Shown here: positions 52,086 to 63,415 of the stretch, piece by piece
How the letters are laid out: each line of letters begins with the position of its first letter
Numbering within the stretch: the first letter of the stretch is position 1
Source: Bursaphelenchus xylophilus
Lineage: Eukaryota; Nematoda; Chromadorea; Rhabditida; Aphelenchoididae
DNA length: 64,000 nucleotides
Assembly (NCBI GenBank): GCA_904066235.2
Contig: CAJFCV020000001.1
Location: 3,100,001-3,164,000, forward strand
Reading direction: 5' to 3'
Position numbers and translations under genes: made by a program
The notes under the pieces: generated by a model
Database searches by the model: none
What the model saw: only the letters and a program-made list of their open reading frames with translations
Told to the model about the DNA's origin: nothing

Positions 52086-52709
52086 GATGTAAATCCTTTT
52101 TTTCGCGATTTTTGACATATGCAGTAAACACAGTTACAACAAAACCTGTATATAACGAACAACTTCACAGATCTCAAAAATCAATTTGAGGCCAAAATAT
52201 ACCTTCATGAGATGAAACTTTTTTATAACAATTTTTTTTGGTTATCAACAAATCCTCGACTATAAAAATGCAGTAAAAGTTTTCAATCAATTCCAAAAAA
52301 TGCAGCACAGTTAAACGATAAAAGATACGATTCTTTGCCCTGGGCACAGCTCACTAAACTTTCTGAAGCTAATAGAAAATTTAAGGTTTTTCATAGAGGT
52401 AGCATTGAGTTTGTAAGGCGAAACAGCCCTGGAGTTTCAAAAACCATTAAGGAAGTCTTTTTAACACGTATTTTATAAGACCATACTAGTCGGCGACTAC
52501 CGTAAAAAAATTTCTACCGCACCAAGTCGCTACAGGGACAACAAGATGTCTCTGTGACGACTTGGTAAGAGGCCCAGGGAAGAAAACATGCTCCTCTACG
52601 AGCGAAATCTTCATGAGAGGACATTTAGGTTCTCTTAAAAATTGCATACTGCTTCTCTATTGACCGCGTACCAATCCATGAAGTGTCGTACCTAATGTCG
52701 CAGTGAGTA

Positions 52710-53559
52710 CAGGGTGTCCAGAGAAATTCCGCGGAAAGTGTTAGCCGATTTCTCGGCGCTCAGGCAAGATATCCAAAAAATTCTTTTTGCATTAGAAAGA
52801 AGACTATGGGCGGTTTTTTTTTCTAAAAAAGTTTTTTTGTCCGCCGACGCGGAGCATACTGTATTCGGCGGGACTTTTGGTAACTTTTTTGGTCATCACA
52901 CCAATCTTAAAAGCTGCGGTACGATTTCTGATGGTTAAAAAGAGAATGTTATCTTATTTTTATGTTTACCAAACGTTCGGCAATGGAATGGCGAGCTTTC
53001 CGTACCGGCGGAGGCCACAACTCAGCTTTGGATAGGAGATGTCCCAAACATTATGTGGCTAGCATTCTTTGCTGATCCCATATGCTTTCCAAAATTTTGT
53101 CGCCAAGCCTTGGCAGCAGCTTAGCCATCAGTAAACGACTTGGTGTACCAGAAAACAACAAAATATTTTTTGTTTGAACTTCTCTTTGCCCCGCTGTTTC
53201 AAACCTCCGCACGATGCGGTCGGACTTCATCGCTGTTGACGCAACTACACAGTGCGGTGCGGTCGCTAAATGCGATTGCATAGCGTTGTCGTCGGTCCCC
53301 TGATCCTCCGTGGAAAAACTGAAGGCTTCCGGATAGTTTCAGGATCATAGTAAACCGCTTAAGATTGGTGTGATGACCAAAAAAGCTACCAAAAGTCTCC
53401 GCCGAATACAGTATGTTCCGCGTCGGCGGACAAAAAAACTTTTTTAGACAAAAAACCGCCCATAGTCTTCTTTCTAATGCAAAAAGAATTTTTGGGATAT
53501 CTTGCCTAAGCGCCGAGAAATTGGCAAACACTTTCCGCGGAATTTCTCTGGACACCCTG
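52710..53559. mobile_element. Long-TIR element, CAGGGTGTCC ends
   Basis: 850 bp flanked by TA. CAGGGTGTCCAGAGAAATTC and its mirror at the right end; arms of about 230 bp including CCGCCGACGCGGAGCATACT. No transposase. Same CAGGGTG terminus and GGCGGA phrases as the element in the rab-18 intron. Confidence 0.85.
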
Positions 53560-53825
53560 TAGTGCTAGTAATAATTTAAACAAGCTTTAATGTAAAATTT
53601 TTTGTTTTGATTGAAATTGCAATCCGAAAAAATAACAAATTTACTAGTCGCGCCATAAAACCCCGAAATTTATCGTGGATGTCGTGCGAGAAAATTGCGG
53701 TGAGACTAGTACTTCCAGACCTAATATAAACATCGTAAATGAATGATGTTTTCCATAACTTTCCGTTCACTTTCTCAACGGCGATGCGATTTTCGACGCG
53801 ACAGAGTGCTCTTTATATTATCAGA

Positions 53826-53988
53826 CAGACAGTTCGTCCGGAAAGTCGCCGGAATAATTTTGGCGACATGCACTGTGCGAAAAACAAAAGTCCATCTTGC
53901 ACCGTGCAAATGGCTTTTCTGGGCTGTCACTCGCTTTTTTTGCACAACGTACATCGCCGAAATCACTTCATTTGGACGGGCTATTATT
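53826..53988. mobile_element. MITE family B
   Basis: CAGTTCGTCCGGAAAGTCGC, GACATGCACTGTGCGAAAAA, GCACCGTGCAAATGGC, and right end CACTTCATTTGGACGGGC. It cuts into a family 1 half copy at 53778-53825. Confidence 0.75.
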
Positions 53989-54269
53989 AGGCTTAGAAGT
54001 ATGACCGTGCCGTTTTCTTAGTTGTGCCTTTTTTACAGGTAGAGTTAAAGTTTTGGTGCATCTGTTGATATCGCCTGAAAGAACGTTGAAAACGCTATCT
54101 ATTGGTATACGCTCCGTGTGGTTACGTTTAGAATAGCGGTTTTTACAAAGCTTCAAAGATGACCAACTTTCGTCCCAGAAAAATGCCATTTGCGGGAAAT
54201 TTTCCTCTACACGTGTAATGTGAGCAAAAGCGCCGTTGAAGCATGTTAGGTTAGAGGTAGCCAAGATAT

Positions 54270-54420
54270 CAGTCTGTCGGGAAAATAATGTGCACTCTGT
54301 CGCATCGAAAATCACATCGCCGCCAAGAAAAATTGTGTCGCGGAGAAAATCAAATTCCTTTTCATTTCAGCGATACGATTGGCGCAGCGACAGAGAGCTC
54401 ATTATTTTCCCGACAAACTG
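54270..54420. mobile_element. MITE family 1
   Basis: CAGTCTGTCGGGAAAATAAT to ATTATTTTCCCGACAAACTG, preceded by TAT. Confidence 0.9.
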
Positions 54421-55029
54421 AAGAGAGTTCTCCTTCCTCTTCTCATTGCCTTGTTTTTAGAGCCATAACAACTTAATCCCCCTTCCATTACACACATGTT
54501 TACACACCTCTTCGCCAACAATATTTTTCGGATCATGTTAATTTCTCGCTTAAATTTCCATGAAAAGCTCCTTCGTTTTTTCCCTGACCATTAAAGCCCC
54601 ACTTTGCCTCGAAGCCATCGTTTTTTTCCATTTTTTGGGTGTGTTCATGCGAAGGCTCTCTCCTCTCTCTTCATGCAGGCTTTCTCCCCCTTAGGGTATG
54701 GCCGCGCTTTTGCGAGTTGCGGGTCGAATTCAACTCAAATTGTGACATTACTCCCCGGAAAGGCCAAAAATAAGTTTGGTCTTGGGTTTGGGCTTGTTTA
54801 TCGGACTGTTTTCGAAATTTTTTGGGGAAAATAGATGGTTAATTAATGTTTTCGGAATATTTGGGGGGCTCGTGAGAGATTTCTGTCCGGATAGTTCGAT
54901 TGCAAAGGGATTGCAGCGGGTTTTTTAGGGGTTTTGATTGATTTGATTTGAGCAGTGTAAAAGGTAAAATACGGCAATGTGTCTTGCAGAAGGAGGTACC
55001 ATTTACGTAAGGCATACCGAGTTATCCGA

Positions 55030-55600
55030 TCTGGCAAATAGTTTGGCCAGCTGGCCAGTGAGTTGATATGACTGCCAGAACAAGGCATTTTTCCGTTTGG
55101 CTAGCTAAAAACATGGATTGGCTAGCCAAAGTGTCAGAAAGGCTGTGAAGCCTCGGAAATAACTAGCCAGAAGGTTGGAATGGGGTTGAAAAAGTAGGAG
55201 CTAGTTTTAGACTAGCTATTTTCAAGTTTTGGACTAGCTATATGAAGATGTAGGCAAGCTATTCTCTTTACTTTCAAGTTTTGAAAGCCATTTTGTTACT
55301 TTGGCTAGCCGATCCAGGTTCTTGGACGATCAAACGAAAGCGTTTTTTGGTCATGTCAACAAATTGCCTAGGGAATGTTTAAGCTGAATCGCTGCAAAGC
55401 CCCACTGAGATAGCCACACAAAAGGTTAGAATGGGATTGAAAGAGTAGAAGTTTTAGACGAGCTATACCATATAGCTTTAAACTAGCTACTGTCAAGGCT
55501 TCGTAGCTATATTTTGACACTTTGGATAGCCGATCCCGGTTTCTGGACAGCCAAAAGAAAAGTTTTTTTTGGCGATGTCAACTTATTGCCAAGCGAATCT
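55030..55600. repeat. GCTAG-rich tandem duplication
   Basis: Two related blocks of roughly 250 bp (about 55130-55370 and 55395-55600), each with GAATGGG.TTGAAA, GTTTTAGAC.AGCTAT, GGCTAGCCGATCC-like and GTTCTTGGACG-like phrases. Many TAGCTAT/GCTAGCC words. No gene. Confidence 0.6.
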
Positions 55601-55675
55601 TTGTGCTCAAAATATCCGTATGTATATCATGTATCACTAGCACAGAGTAGAATTTTGGTATCTCTCAGACTGTCG

Positions 55676-55778
55676 GGAAAATAATGAGCGCGATGTCGAT
55701 GCATCGATCGCTGTAGTTTCCCAAAAGTGATGCAATTTTCGATGCAAAATTGCGCTTATTATTTTCCCGACAGACTGG
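55676..55778. mobile_element. MITE family 1, short copy
   Basis: CAGACTGTCGGGAAAATAAT to TATTATTTTCCCGACAGACTG. Confidence 0.85.
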
Positions 55779-55793
55779 TATTTTTTCCAAAAT

Positions 55794-57412
55794 TTGAGCA
55801 AAGTATATCTTATGTTATTCTCTAGTCGCCATGGCCACCTCTTTTCCTATTTTCGCCCCTTTACTACGTCAAACTCCCCTCCAAACTACAACTCTCTTTA
55901 TATACGTACGTTTCACATCCCTACAACTATTTTCATCTATGTTCTGCGCTCTTTTACTTGGAAATTCCGTTGGAGAAATAGCAAGTTCTCTTGCTCTTTT
56001 TTACATTGCGAAATCTCACCTTATTACGCGTCCATTTATATGAATGTTGACATCCAGATTGTTGCTAAAATTATGTTTTACACTTTAATTGCAGACGTAG
56101 ATTATTACGTCGTCTCGGGTATTTCATTTGGGTTACTGTGGCCATTATATAAGAAGGGGAACAAGGGAACAGTAATCGGTTCAATGCTTCATTGGTCTAT
56201 ATTTATGGTTTAGAGTTTGACGAAATTGGACGTTAGCGCTGTAAGAAAGGAAGCACTCCATGTACGACACTTAGATTTTCTTTAAATTTGTCCCAGTTTC
56301 CAGACATATATAGATCACACAAATGTATCAATTTCTGAAAGTTTTAGCTAATAGCTTTGGGCTATATCTTTGACAGTTTCGCGCCGAATAAATGGTTTTT
56401 TTGTGAAAATACTGCTTTTACCGCATAAATGGGCATTCTACATACATAAAAAGACTTACATGCAAAAATTTGCAGAACAGTTTTGCATCTTTGCCGATCT
56501 CGAAATGCGCGAGCTAGGAATCTCGTAAATACGTATACACCTTTTAAAAAAATATTCCAAATTTGTAACCTGTTTCAGTAAAATCTAAGTGTTGCACTTT
56601 GAGTACTGTACCAGTAAGATTAAGTCTTTTTAAGGCGCATACAATATTTTAATTGTTAGCTTTTGCTATGCAGAAACAACAGTAAAATTTCTCACAATCA
56701 GACCCGGCCTTCAGAGATGCTACAAGGTATACATATTAACTACAATCTCAAACCGAATGTTTTTTCGACACAAACGTAATAAATGCCAACGGCCTGGAAT
56801 TTCAAAAGAAAAACAGGTTCCCTTTTGTAATTTGTTATGCCCGGCTCGGCCCGGCCCACCCATACGTGTAAGCCACATCCGATACCTTTGTCTTGCCAAT
56901 CGCATTAATACCGAGACGTTCGGTCAAACTTTTTTTCTAAAGTTACTGTATTTTTTATCCAATTAAAATTACATATATTACCGCGCTATTTTATTGTCAT
57001 AGCTTTTAGCAGTCTTCAAATGAATTTTGCATTTAAAAACCTGCTTTATTCAACCAAAAACTGGCTTTAACATCAGTTTTTTTGCAGCTTTAAAAGCTCT
57101 TCTTCCTGACCTAATAGTCCTGAGACAGCAGTCAACACGTATTTTACCATCTTTAATTTTTGTTTTTACCTTTTTCAGGTATTTTCTCGTAGTTTCCATT
57201 TACGTTTATCCTCATGATTCATCGCGAATCTTCCAAATAAGGGAAAAGCAGTCGCCTGACCCTTTTTTTATCGCTTTCGAAGCATTTTCCAGAGAGGGCT
57301 TTTCCAATTGACGTCATTGGGATAAAAAATGAGAGAAAAGTCCCCTAAAGGGTCAGCCACTTCCATGTTGTTTTTGTTTGAAAACCGGCCCAAAATCTTT
57401 AATTCGAATATA
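55794..57412. other. Intergenic, with a family D fragment and an orphan frame
   Basis: An open frame at 55794-56213 (139 aa, aromatic and hydrophobic, no signal or known motif) is not supported as a gene. 56245-56608 is a shortened family D copy (CCATGTACGACACTTAGATT to TAAGTGTTGCACTTTG). Rest unassigned. Confidence 0.45.
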
Positions 57413-58673
57413 CAGGGTGGCCAGAAAAAACGGAAACTTTTTTTCATGGGTCCTGGCGCGAAAATGTTTAGGTGTAGCCAAATCATTCTTTTACCATTAA
57501 ATTCTCCGTGTTCTTCTGCCCTAGTACTTCGATTTTCATGTCCATATCGATTATGTAACATGGCTTTTTTGTATGTCAAACAGAGGGACCTCGATTTTGG
57601 ACATTTTTTTGGAGCTGTTTGAATTGTTAATTTGATCTGTACGTAAAGGACCTTGTGTCGAATGTAATCACACAATGCAAGCGGCTTGACAACGAGAGTG
57701 AGCGTCAGGAAGGTGTAAAAAAACGCACCGACAGCGCTTCTGCCAGTCGCAAGATCATCAACAGCAAATCTCGCGATTTTTCAAAAAAATCGCTCGTAAA
57801 AACGGCATCAGCGATCGATCCATCTACCAAATATCCAAAGATAAGCTCAAACTCACCCCATACACGCTGCAAAAATTCCAGCTCTTCAAGGCTTACAACA
57901 AGCGCGTACGGCGCAGAGATGTCGGAAAACTCAAGAGTCGCGCCGCTGCTCTTGGATGAGAGCAATGGACGAGAAATAACCCAACGTTGCAACGCGTTGG
58001 GCAACCTCACGACCACAAGGATGATATCATTTGGACTGTTAGGTGCCAAGGAGCATTCACTCTTTTCTAATACCGTCAAAACCAAATCCGTGATGGCCTG
58101 GGGCGAAATTTTGCGCCAGCGGCAAGATATCCCTGGTTTTTGCAGATAAACCGGTCAAAATCAACCAAAAAGTCTACTAGTGACATTCTGGAAGTTGCCG
58201 TGCTTCGTGGGCTCAGTAGCATTTTGTCGATGCAAATTCGACAATCTAACGAGAGTCAGCCCCATCTCACGACGCAAAAAAGGCTCGGAACCAGGAATGG
58301 GACCGATTTTCCCGACCTCGTCCTTTCTGCGAAATGACCGCTTACTCGCTGCATTTGAATCCAATGGGCCTGTACTTTTTTTCTATGGAATGTCAGCATC
58401 TGTACTATGCGCCACGAAAGTTTGGAGCCGCTGCGTAATCGCAACGCCAAGAACGGGACCGATTTCCTAAAACAAAGCTGCGGCGTTTTGCCAAAAATTT
58501 TAAGTCACGTTTGGAGCTCTGTATCGGCGCAATGAGCAGCTGCTTTAAAGCTGACTGAACATGTTGTTAACAGTGCCCCATGTGACTGATATTGATTATT
58601 ATTTTTGCCGAATTTGCTTTGTTGAAAAAAATATTGCTACAAATACAAGTTTCCGTTTTTTCCGGCCACCCTG
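57413..58673 (+). mobile_element. Mariner-like transposon, inactivated
   Basis: 1261 bp between TA dinucleotides. TIRs CAGGGTGGCCAGAAAAAACG and its mirror (27 bp, near perfect). Size and ends fit Tc1/mariner. A second partial copy lies at 62412-62602. Confidence 0.85.
57664..58560 (+). pseudogene. Broken mariner-family transposase
   Basis: Pieces in different plus-strand frames carry the family pattern: an HTH part (DRSIYQISKDKLKLTPYTLQ), then IIWTV, GAFTLF, and KINQKV-like and DLNPMD-like stretches of the DDE domain near 58150-58380, and a final CIGA. Frame changes and stop codons separate them, so no functional enzyme is made. Confidence 0.75.
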
Positions 58674-58731
58674 TAATATGGTGTTTTGTAGGTTTATAGG
58701 GGTTTTAAATATGTTATATTTGATGTTGAAG

Positions 58732-59030
58732 ATACAGCGAAACCTCTGTATAACGAATTTTAAGGAAAAAATAAACTTTGTTCGCTATTGAAAGGGGTCA
58801 TGTAGTGGTTTCTTTATGGCTTAACATTGATTTTTGTGACTTCTGAAATTGTTTGTTATATATAGTTTTTGTTGTATAGGAGATTGTAAGATCTATTCGT
58901 TATAGAAAGGTTTCATATAGTGGCTTCTTTATGGCTTAAAATTGATTTTTGTGACTTTCAAAACTATTTGTTATGGACATTTTTTGTTATACAAAAGGCC
59001 GTTATAGAGCAGTTTCACTTCATATTTACG
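58732..59030. repeat. Repeat family F with internal duplication
   Basis: CAGCGAAACCTCTGTATAAC at the left and TATAGAGCAGTTTCACTT at the right; inside, a module of about 125 bp (TGGCTTAACATTGATTTTTG / TGGCTTAAAATTGATTTTTG) occurs twice in tandem. Confidence 0.65.
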
Positions 59031-60713
59031 ATGTGTGTTTGATACCACCCCTTTATCATGCATAAATTAGCCTTTTTTATTGGATTCCTGTCCTCTGAAT
59101 CAGCTTCATTTATCACGAATAACAAAAATTATTTTCTGTTTGTTGGAATTTTAAGAGGTTTGCGGTTGGATTGGTCTTAAAATCACGTGAGTTCATTTGT
59201 AGCAGATTACGAGCAAAACAAGAGTTTTCCGTAAATTGAACACGATTTTAAGCTGTGAGATTGACATGCGACTTATTTCTGTAAATTGGGGACTTCAAAA
59301 AAAGTCGTGTTTCTTTGCTATTGATAGCTTTGTTGCACGATTCCATTAATGTCAAAAAATGTCTCTTGAAATGCCGCTAGGACTTTTTGGGGTAATTACA
59401 GTTCGAGTCACCTTGATTCATCGTTGCATGTAATATACATGAGGAGGATAAAAGATGACTTAGTTAGTAGAAATAATAAGATTGATCGGCTCCTAGGGTA
59501 GTTTATCACCTATTTTGAGGAATTTTACACGTTTTACAGCAATTTTACAGCAAAAAAATGCAGATAAAATTTACGGCTCTTCATTTTACGGATCATGTTT
59601 GGGTCTTTCTATATGTTATAATAACTTATGGTCAAGGAAACTAAAGCTAGCAATAGCTAAAATTAGAAAAAGTAGTCACATTTTAAGTCTTCGCCAAGCC
59701 TCCGCCGAGCATTCAATGGCTTTTCCAGGCCTCTCAGGCGATTCCTACAACATTTTTTTAGACCTCGACCTGTCCTACACCTCGCATTGACCGATTTTTT
59801 TTGACTCGTTTGATATCTCTAAAATTTTTCGTTATAGATAGATTTCGTTCTACAGGAGTTTGTTGTTCAGAGATTTGCCTTTTTTCCAGTTTTTCTACTG
59901 ACCAGCCTCCTCAGCAAACCCTCAATTTCGTTTGTCCATAAAATTTTTCTCTGCCCGCTCTCTTACTTCCCCCCGCTCTCTCGCTAATCTCAGGGTTTCG
60001 CGCCGTGAAATGTCGCGCCGGAAATTGCCGGGTGAGGGTGGTAGAGGGTGGGAATGGCCATAAAAATTTTCGCTCCACATTTTTTCCTACTGTATTCGGA
60101 AGTTGTTTCGAGAATGTTCTCAAAAATTGGGAGTTCAGGGGATTAAAGTGTTTGCGGTTACTCAGAGCGTATTATATATTGTAAACATGGGACTTTGAAA
60201 AGAAAAAAGGCGATGTTAGGAAATTCTGGGAGATTCCGGGTAGAAATTTTTATTTTTTCTGGCCAAAGAAAGGGCCAAAGAGCAATTTGTGGGGATTGAA
60301 TCAGAATAATAGGCAAATTAAAGGGTAAATTGGGCATTCAAGAGTGGTTGATGTAATTATCGCAAGGTAAATTGAAGAAAGAGACAGCTGATTACACTTC
60401 CTGAAGAGTCAAGTTTCCATAGAACAATTTGTCAAAAGTAAGGTAAAATTGTCTAAAGATCAAAATGAAATAGACAGATCTTCTTCAAACTTGGAATGCA
60501 ATACACTTCTGAGTCAAGTATCTTTGTGTAAAAATTTGAGCTTTCGATTTATAGTGGCAGCCAGGATATTCAAAAATTTTTGCAGACGAGAGAGTATAGA
60601 AAATAGGGAAAGCAGGCCAATGAAAGAAAGAGCCTTATGGAATGTCGGCGGAAAAAGCAAATTTAAGCAGAAACATTTTTCTTCAAGTTTTGGGCGTGAT
60701 TATCAGTCTGTCG
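59031..60713. other. Intergenic, repeats H and F fragments, no gene
   Basis: 59505-59760 is a family H copy, 59815-59880 a family F piece. 59900-60120 is GC-richer without a coding pattern. 60450-60660 has family D phrases (GACGAGAGAGTATAGAAAAT). Confidence 0.5.
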
Positions 60714-60990
60714 GGAAGATAATGTGGATTCCTCGCGCCTTGAATTGCCTGTCATCTCTTTGCGATCGCCATCCACGGCTGGAAATTTGGTGCGCGAATT
60801 CGAAGAGACGACACATTTTTAGTTTTATTTTTTTATTATTTTCAAATCCACATTGTCAGTTTGTCGGGAAAATAATGAGCACTCTGTCGTATCAAAAATC
60901 AAAGCGTGCCGCAGCAAAATAAAATTGGTTAGCACTTCAGCGGCTGGATTGGTGCAGCGACATAATTCGCATTATTTTCCCGACATACTG
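60714..60990. mobile_element. Two MITE family 1 copies, back to back
   Basis: A subfamily 2 copy (CAGTCTGTCGGGAAGATAAT, then GTGGATTCC..AAATCCACATT) runs straight into a subfamily 1 copy starting CAGTTTGTCGGG at 60857 and ending ATTATTTTCCCGACATACTG. Confidence 0.8.
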
Positions 60991-61009
60991 ATACTTTGAC
61001 GTCGCAGCT

Positions 61010-61761
61010 TACAAGGAAAGTACCCCCAATAATTTTTCCACGCACAATTCCCAAAGATATGACTAAAATTTAATTTTTTGCCTGACCGTCTCTCCTCATT
61101 TTTCATACTCTCTCGTCCTGTTGAATATCTCTGCTTCGATTTTAACAATAAAAACGATAGCTAAAACTTTCAGAAATCGACCTGTTGACTATGCAACATA
61201 GCTCTGTAAACTTTGCGTAAAAGCCGTTAATTTTTCAAAAAAAAAATTTTTCGCCCCAAATTTCAAAAAATCTCAAGATCACAACTCTACCTACAACCTT
61301 TCACATCCGCTCTTCCGACTACAAAACTATTGCCTCGAGGCATTCAAATTGAACGTTCAGCCGTTTCACTTTTTTCACGTGAGCCCCCCCACCCTCACTT
61401 CTCCAAAGAACCGGTGCTTATTTCGACATTCTCAAAAAGTAAAGGTGCAGATTATGCCCGCAGGCAATTTGGCCGGAAAGGCCAAAGAATATGGGGCTAC
61501 GGTAGCGTTGAGGGGTATAAAAGACGAGGAAATTGTGTCGGGTTCATTACACTTGAAGGTGTAAACAGTGGGCTTTGAAAAGGAGCTTAGAGGTATAATA
61601 GGATTAATTGAGGGGATTTTGAAAAGGATATTTGGGGAAATAAGCAAGGATGTTAGAAGGGGAACAGTAGTAATGGCTAGCCAGAGAAGGGATTTGCGAC
61701 ACAGAACTTTTTTTTGTCATCGTAATATGTTACACTATGTATATTATATATATATATATAA
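61010..61761. other. Intergenic, partial family D; short coding-like frame
   Basis: 61010-61220 has family D phrases. At 61430-61565 a frame reads KVKVQIMPAGNLAGKAKEYG with protein-like composition, but without splice context or a family match. A TA-repeat is at 61742-61761. Confidence 0.4.
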
Positions 61762-61889
61762 GTCTGTCAGGAAAATCATGAGCCCAATGTCGCTGCGCTG
61801 AAATGAAAAGCAATTTCACACGAGTCATTTTCTCATCAGCGATGAGATTTTCGATGCTCCAGAGTGTTCATTGTTTTCCAGACAGAGTG
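61762..61889. mobile_element. MITE family 1, diverged
   Basis: AGTCTGTCAGGAAAATCATG to TCATTGTTTTCCAGACAGAG. Confidence 0.7.
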
Positions 61890-62073
61890 ATTTGGTCAGC
61901 ACTCTCCACGAACCGAAAGCAAACACCAAACATGTCAGATTTTCAACTCTCCAAAAGCTTTGAAAAAGACGAAAAGCGATATCCCCGATCACCACCCCCT
62001 AATCTCCATTACTTTCCGGAGAGACTGATAAGAAGCTGACACAGTAGCTGGACCAATTTTAGCAACTTGTTAT

Positions 62074-62220
62074 CAGTCTGTCGGGAAAATAACGGCGGAT
62101 AGCCGCGTCTCGGAATCGCCCATCATCGCTTTGCGACGGCGGCCGCAGCTGGAGATTTGGTGCGCGATAGAGGCGAGATACTGTGATGCGACGATCCGCC
62201 GTTATTTTCCCGACGGATTG
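62074..62220. mobile_element. MITE family 1, subfamily 2
   Basis: CAGTCTGTCGGGAAAATAAC then GGCGGAT; right arm ATCCGCCGTTATTTTCCCGA. Central TTTGCGACGGCGGCCGCAGC. Confidence 0.88.
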
Positions 62221-62411
62221 ATACTATGAGAAAAGAAACAAGAGCTCACATTGGACTCTGCAATTTTTTTCTTCTTGCATCGTGCAAATGGTTTTTTAGG
62301 CGTCAAAAATCGAGGAGAATCTACATAAAAACGCGCTGTTCCACTGCCAGTCAGGTCTGTGTTTTCCCTTCGCTGATTTGCAAACTTTCCTTGGGTCCTT
62401 CTTCCCGAGAC

Positions 62412-62602
62412 AGATTTAAAATCGGGGTCCCTCTGTTTGACACTCAATACAAAGATGATAATCAATCGACATGGGCGTGAAAATCAAACGACTAGGACAA
62501 AAAAACACGGAGAATTTAATGGTATAAGAAGTATTTCGCTACACCTAAACATTTTCGCGGCAAGACCCATGAAAAAAGTTGCATTTTTTATTTGTCACCC
62601 TG
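62412..62602 (-). mobile_element. Solo 5' end of the mariner-like transposon
   Basis: Reverse complement of the first 190 bp of the element at 57413 (shared CATGGGTC, CGCGAAAATGTTTAGGTGTA, ACCATTAAATTCTCCGTG, CAAACAGAGGGACC). Ends CACCCTG next to TA. The remainder of the element is missing. Confidence 0.8.
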
Positions 62603-62612
62603 TAATTTTTTT

Positions 62613-63415
62613 CTGAACAGCAAGGTCTATTGAGCTTCATAAAAAAAGGTTCTTGATGACCTTGAGAAATTGCCTAGGCTTCTATTTTATCAATATTTTT
62701 TTTGCTCTCGATCTACGATAATTTATTTCCTTGACATCTCCGACCTTCACACAACAAAATCACCCGTTTTTTTGCTGATTTCATAACTTCCCCGTCTCAA
62801 TCACCATCCCCTTGACATTCCCCGTCCGGCTCGGCGGGAGGCCTGCTAATTCGCAGCCAATCAATTTACCGTAGCTCAATTTGCCGCCTCTTTATCTTTC
62901 GGCGATGTTCAAGGCCACTCAAGTCCTCGTTGACACGTCGAATTTCGAAACGATCCCAACAACTGTGCGCTTGAAGCCATGCCAAAACTTTTGGGAACAG
63001 CTGAGGTCAAGAAAAACGGAGAGTTGAGGAGGAGGGTGCAAGGGAAAAGTGCTAAAAAATGAGGAGATTTAAGAGCGGAATGGGTTCGAGAATGTGGACG
63101 AACGTGTTTGATTGGAGTTTTTGACGGAATTTTTTTTGGAATTTTTGGGATTTTTTGGAATTTTTGAAGGTTCTTTGGGAAATTTGGAAAGAGAAAATTA
63201 TAAAAAATAAGATTTAATTTTAAAAATGGCCAAAAAAAATTTTTAATTTTTTGGAGTTCTTGAAGGGCCGTTTGACGATTTTAGAAGGGGAAAAAATAAT
63301 AAAAAAACCAAAAAAATGTTTTTTAAATTTTTGGAATTTTAAAAAATTAAAAAAATCGAAGAAAAAAACAAAAATTTTTTTTGTAATTTTATTATCATTC
63401 CCTTATCAACAATTT
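62613..63415. other. Intergenic, nothing recognised
   Basis: Moderate-GC stretch to about 63050, then A/T-rich. No coding pattern. Confidence 0.45.

Noticed and set aside
55794..56213. 139-aa hydrophobic frame as a gene
   Set aside because: No signal peptide, splice context or family pattern; lies next to repeats.
57655..58149. 164-aa frame as a new gene
   Set aside because: It runs through the mariner relic in a frame other than the transposase fragments.
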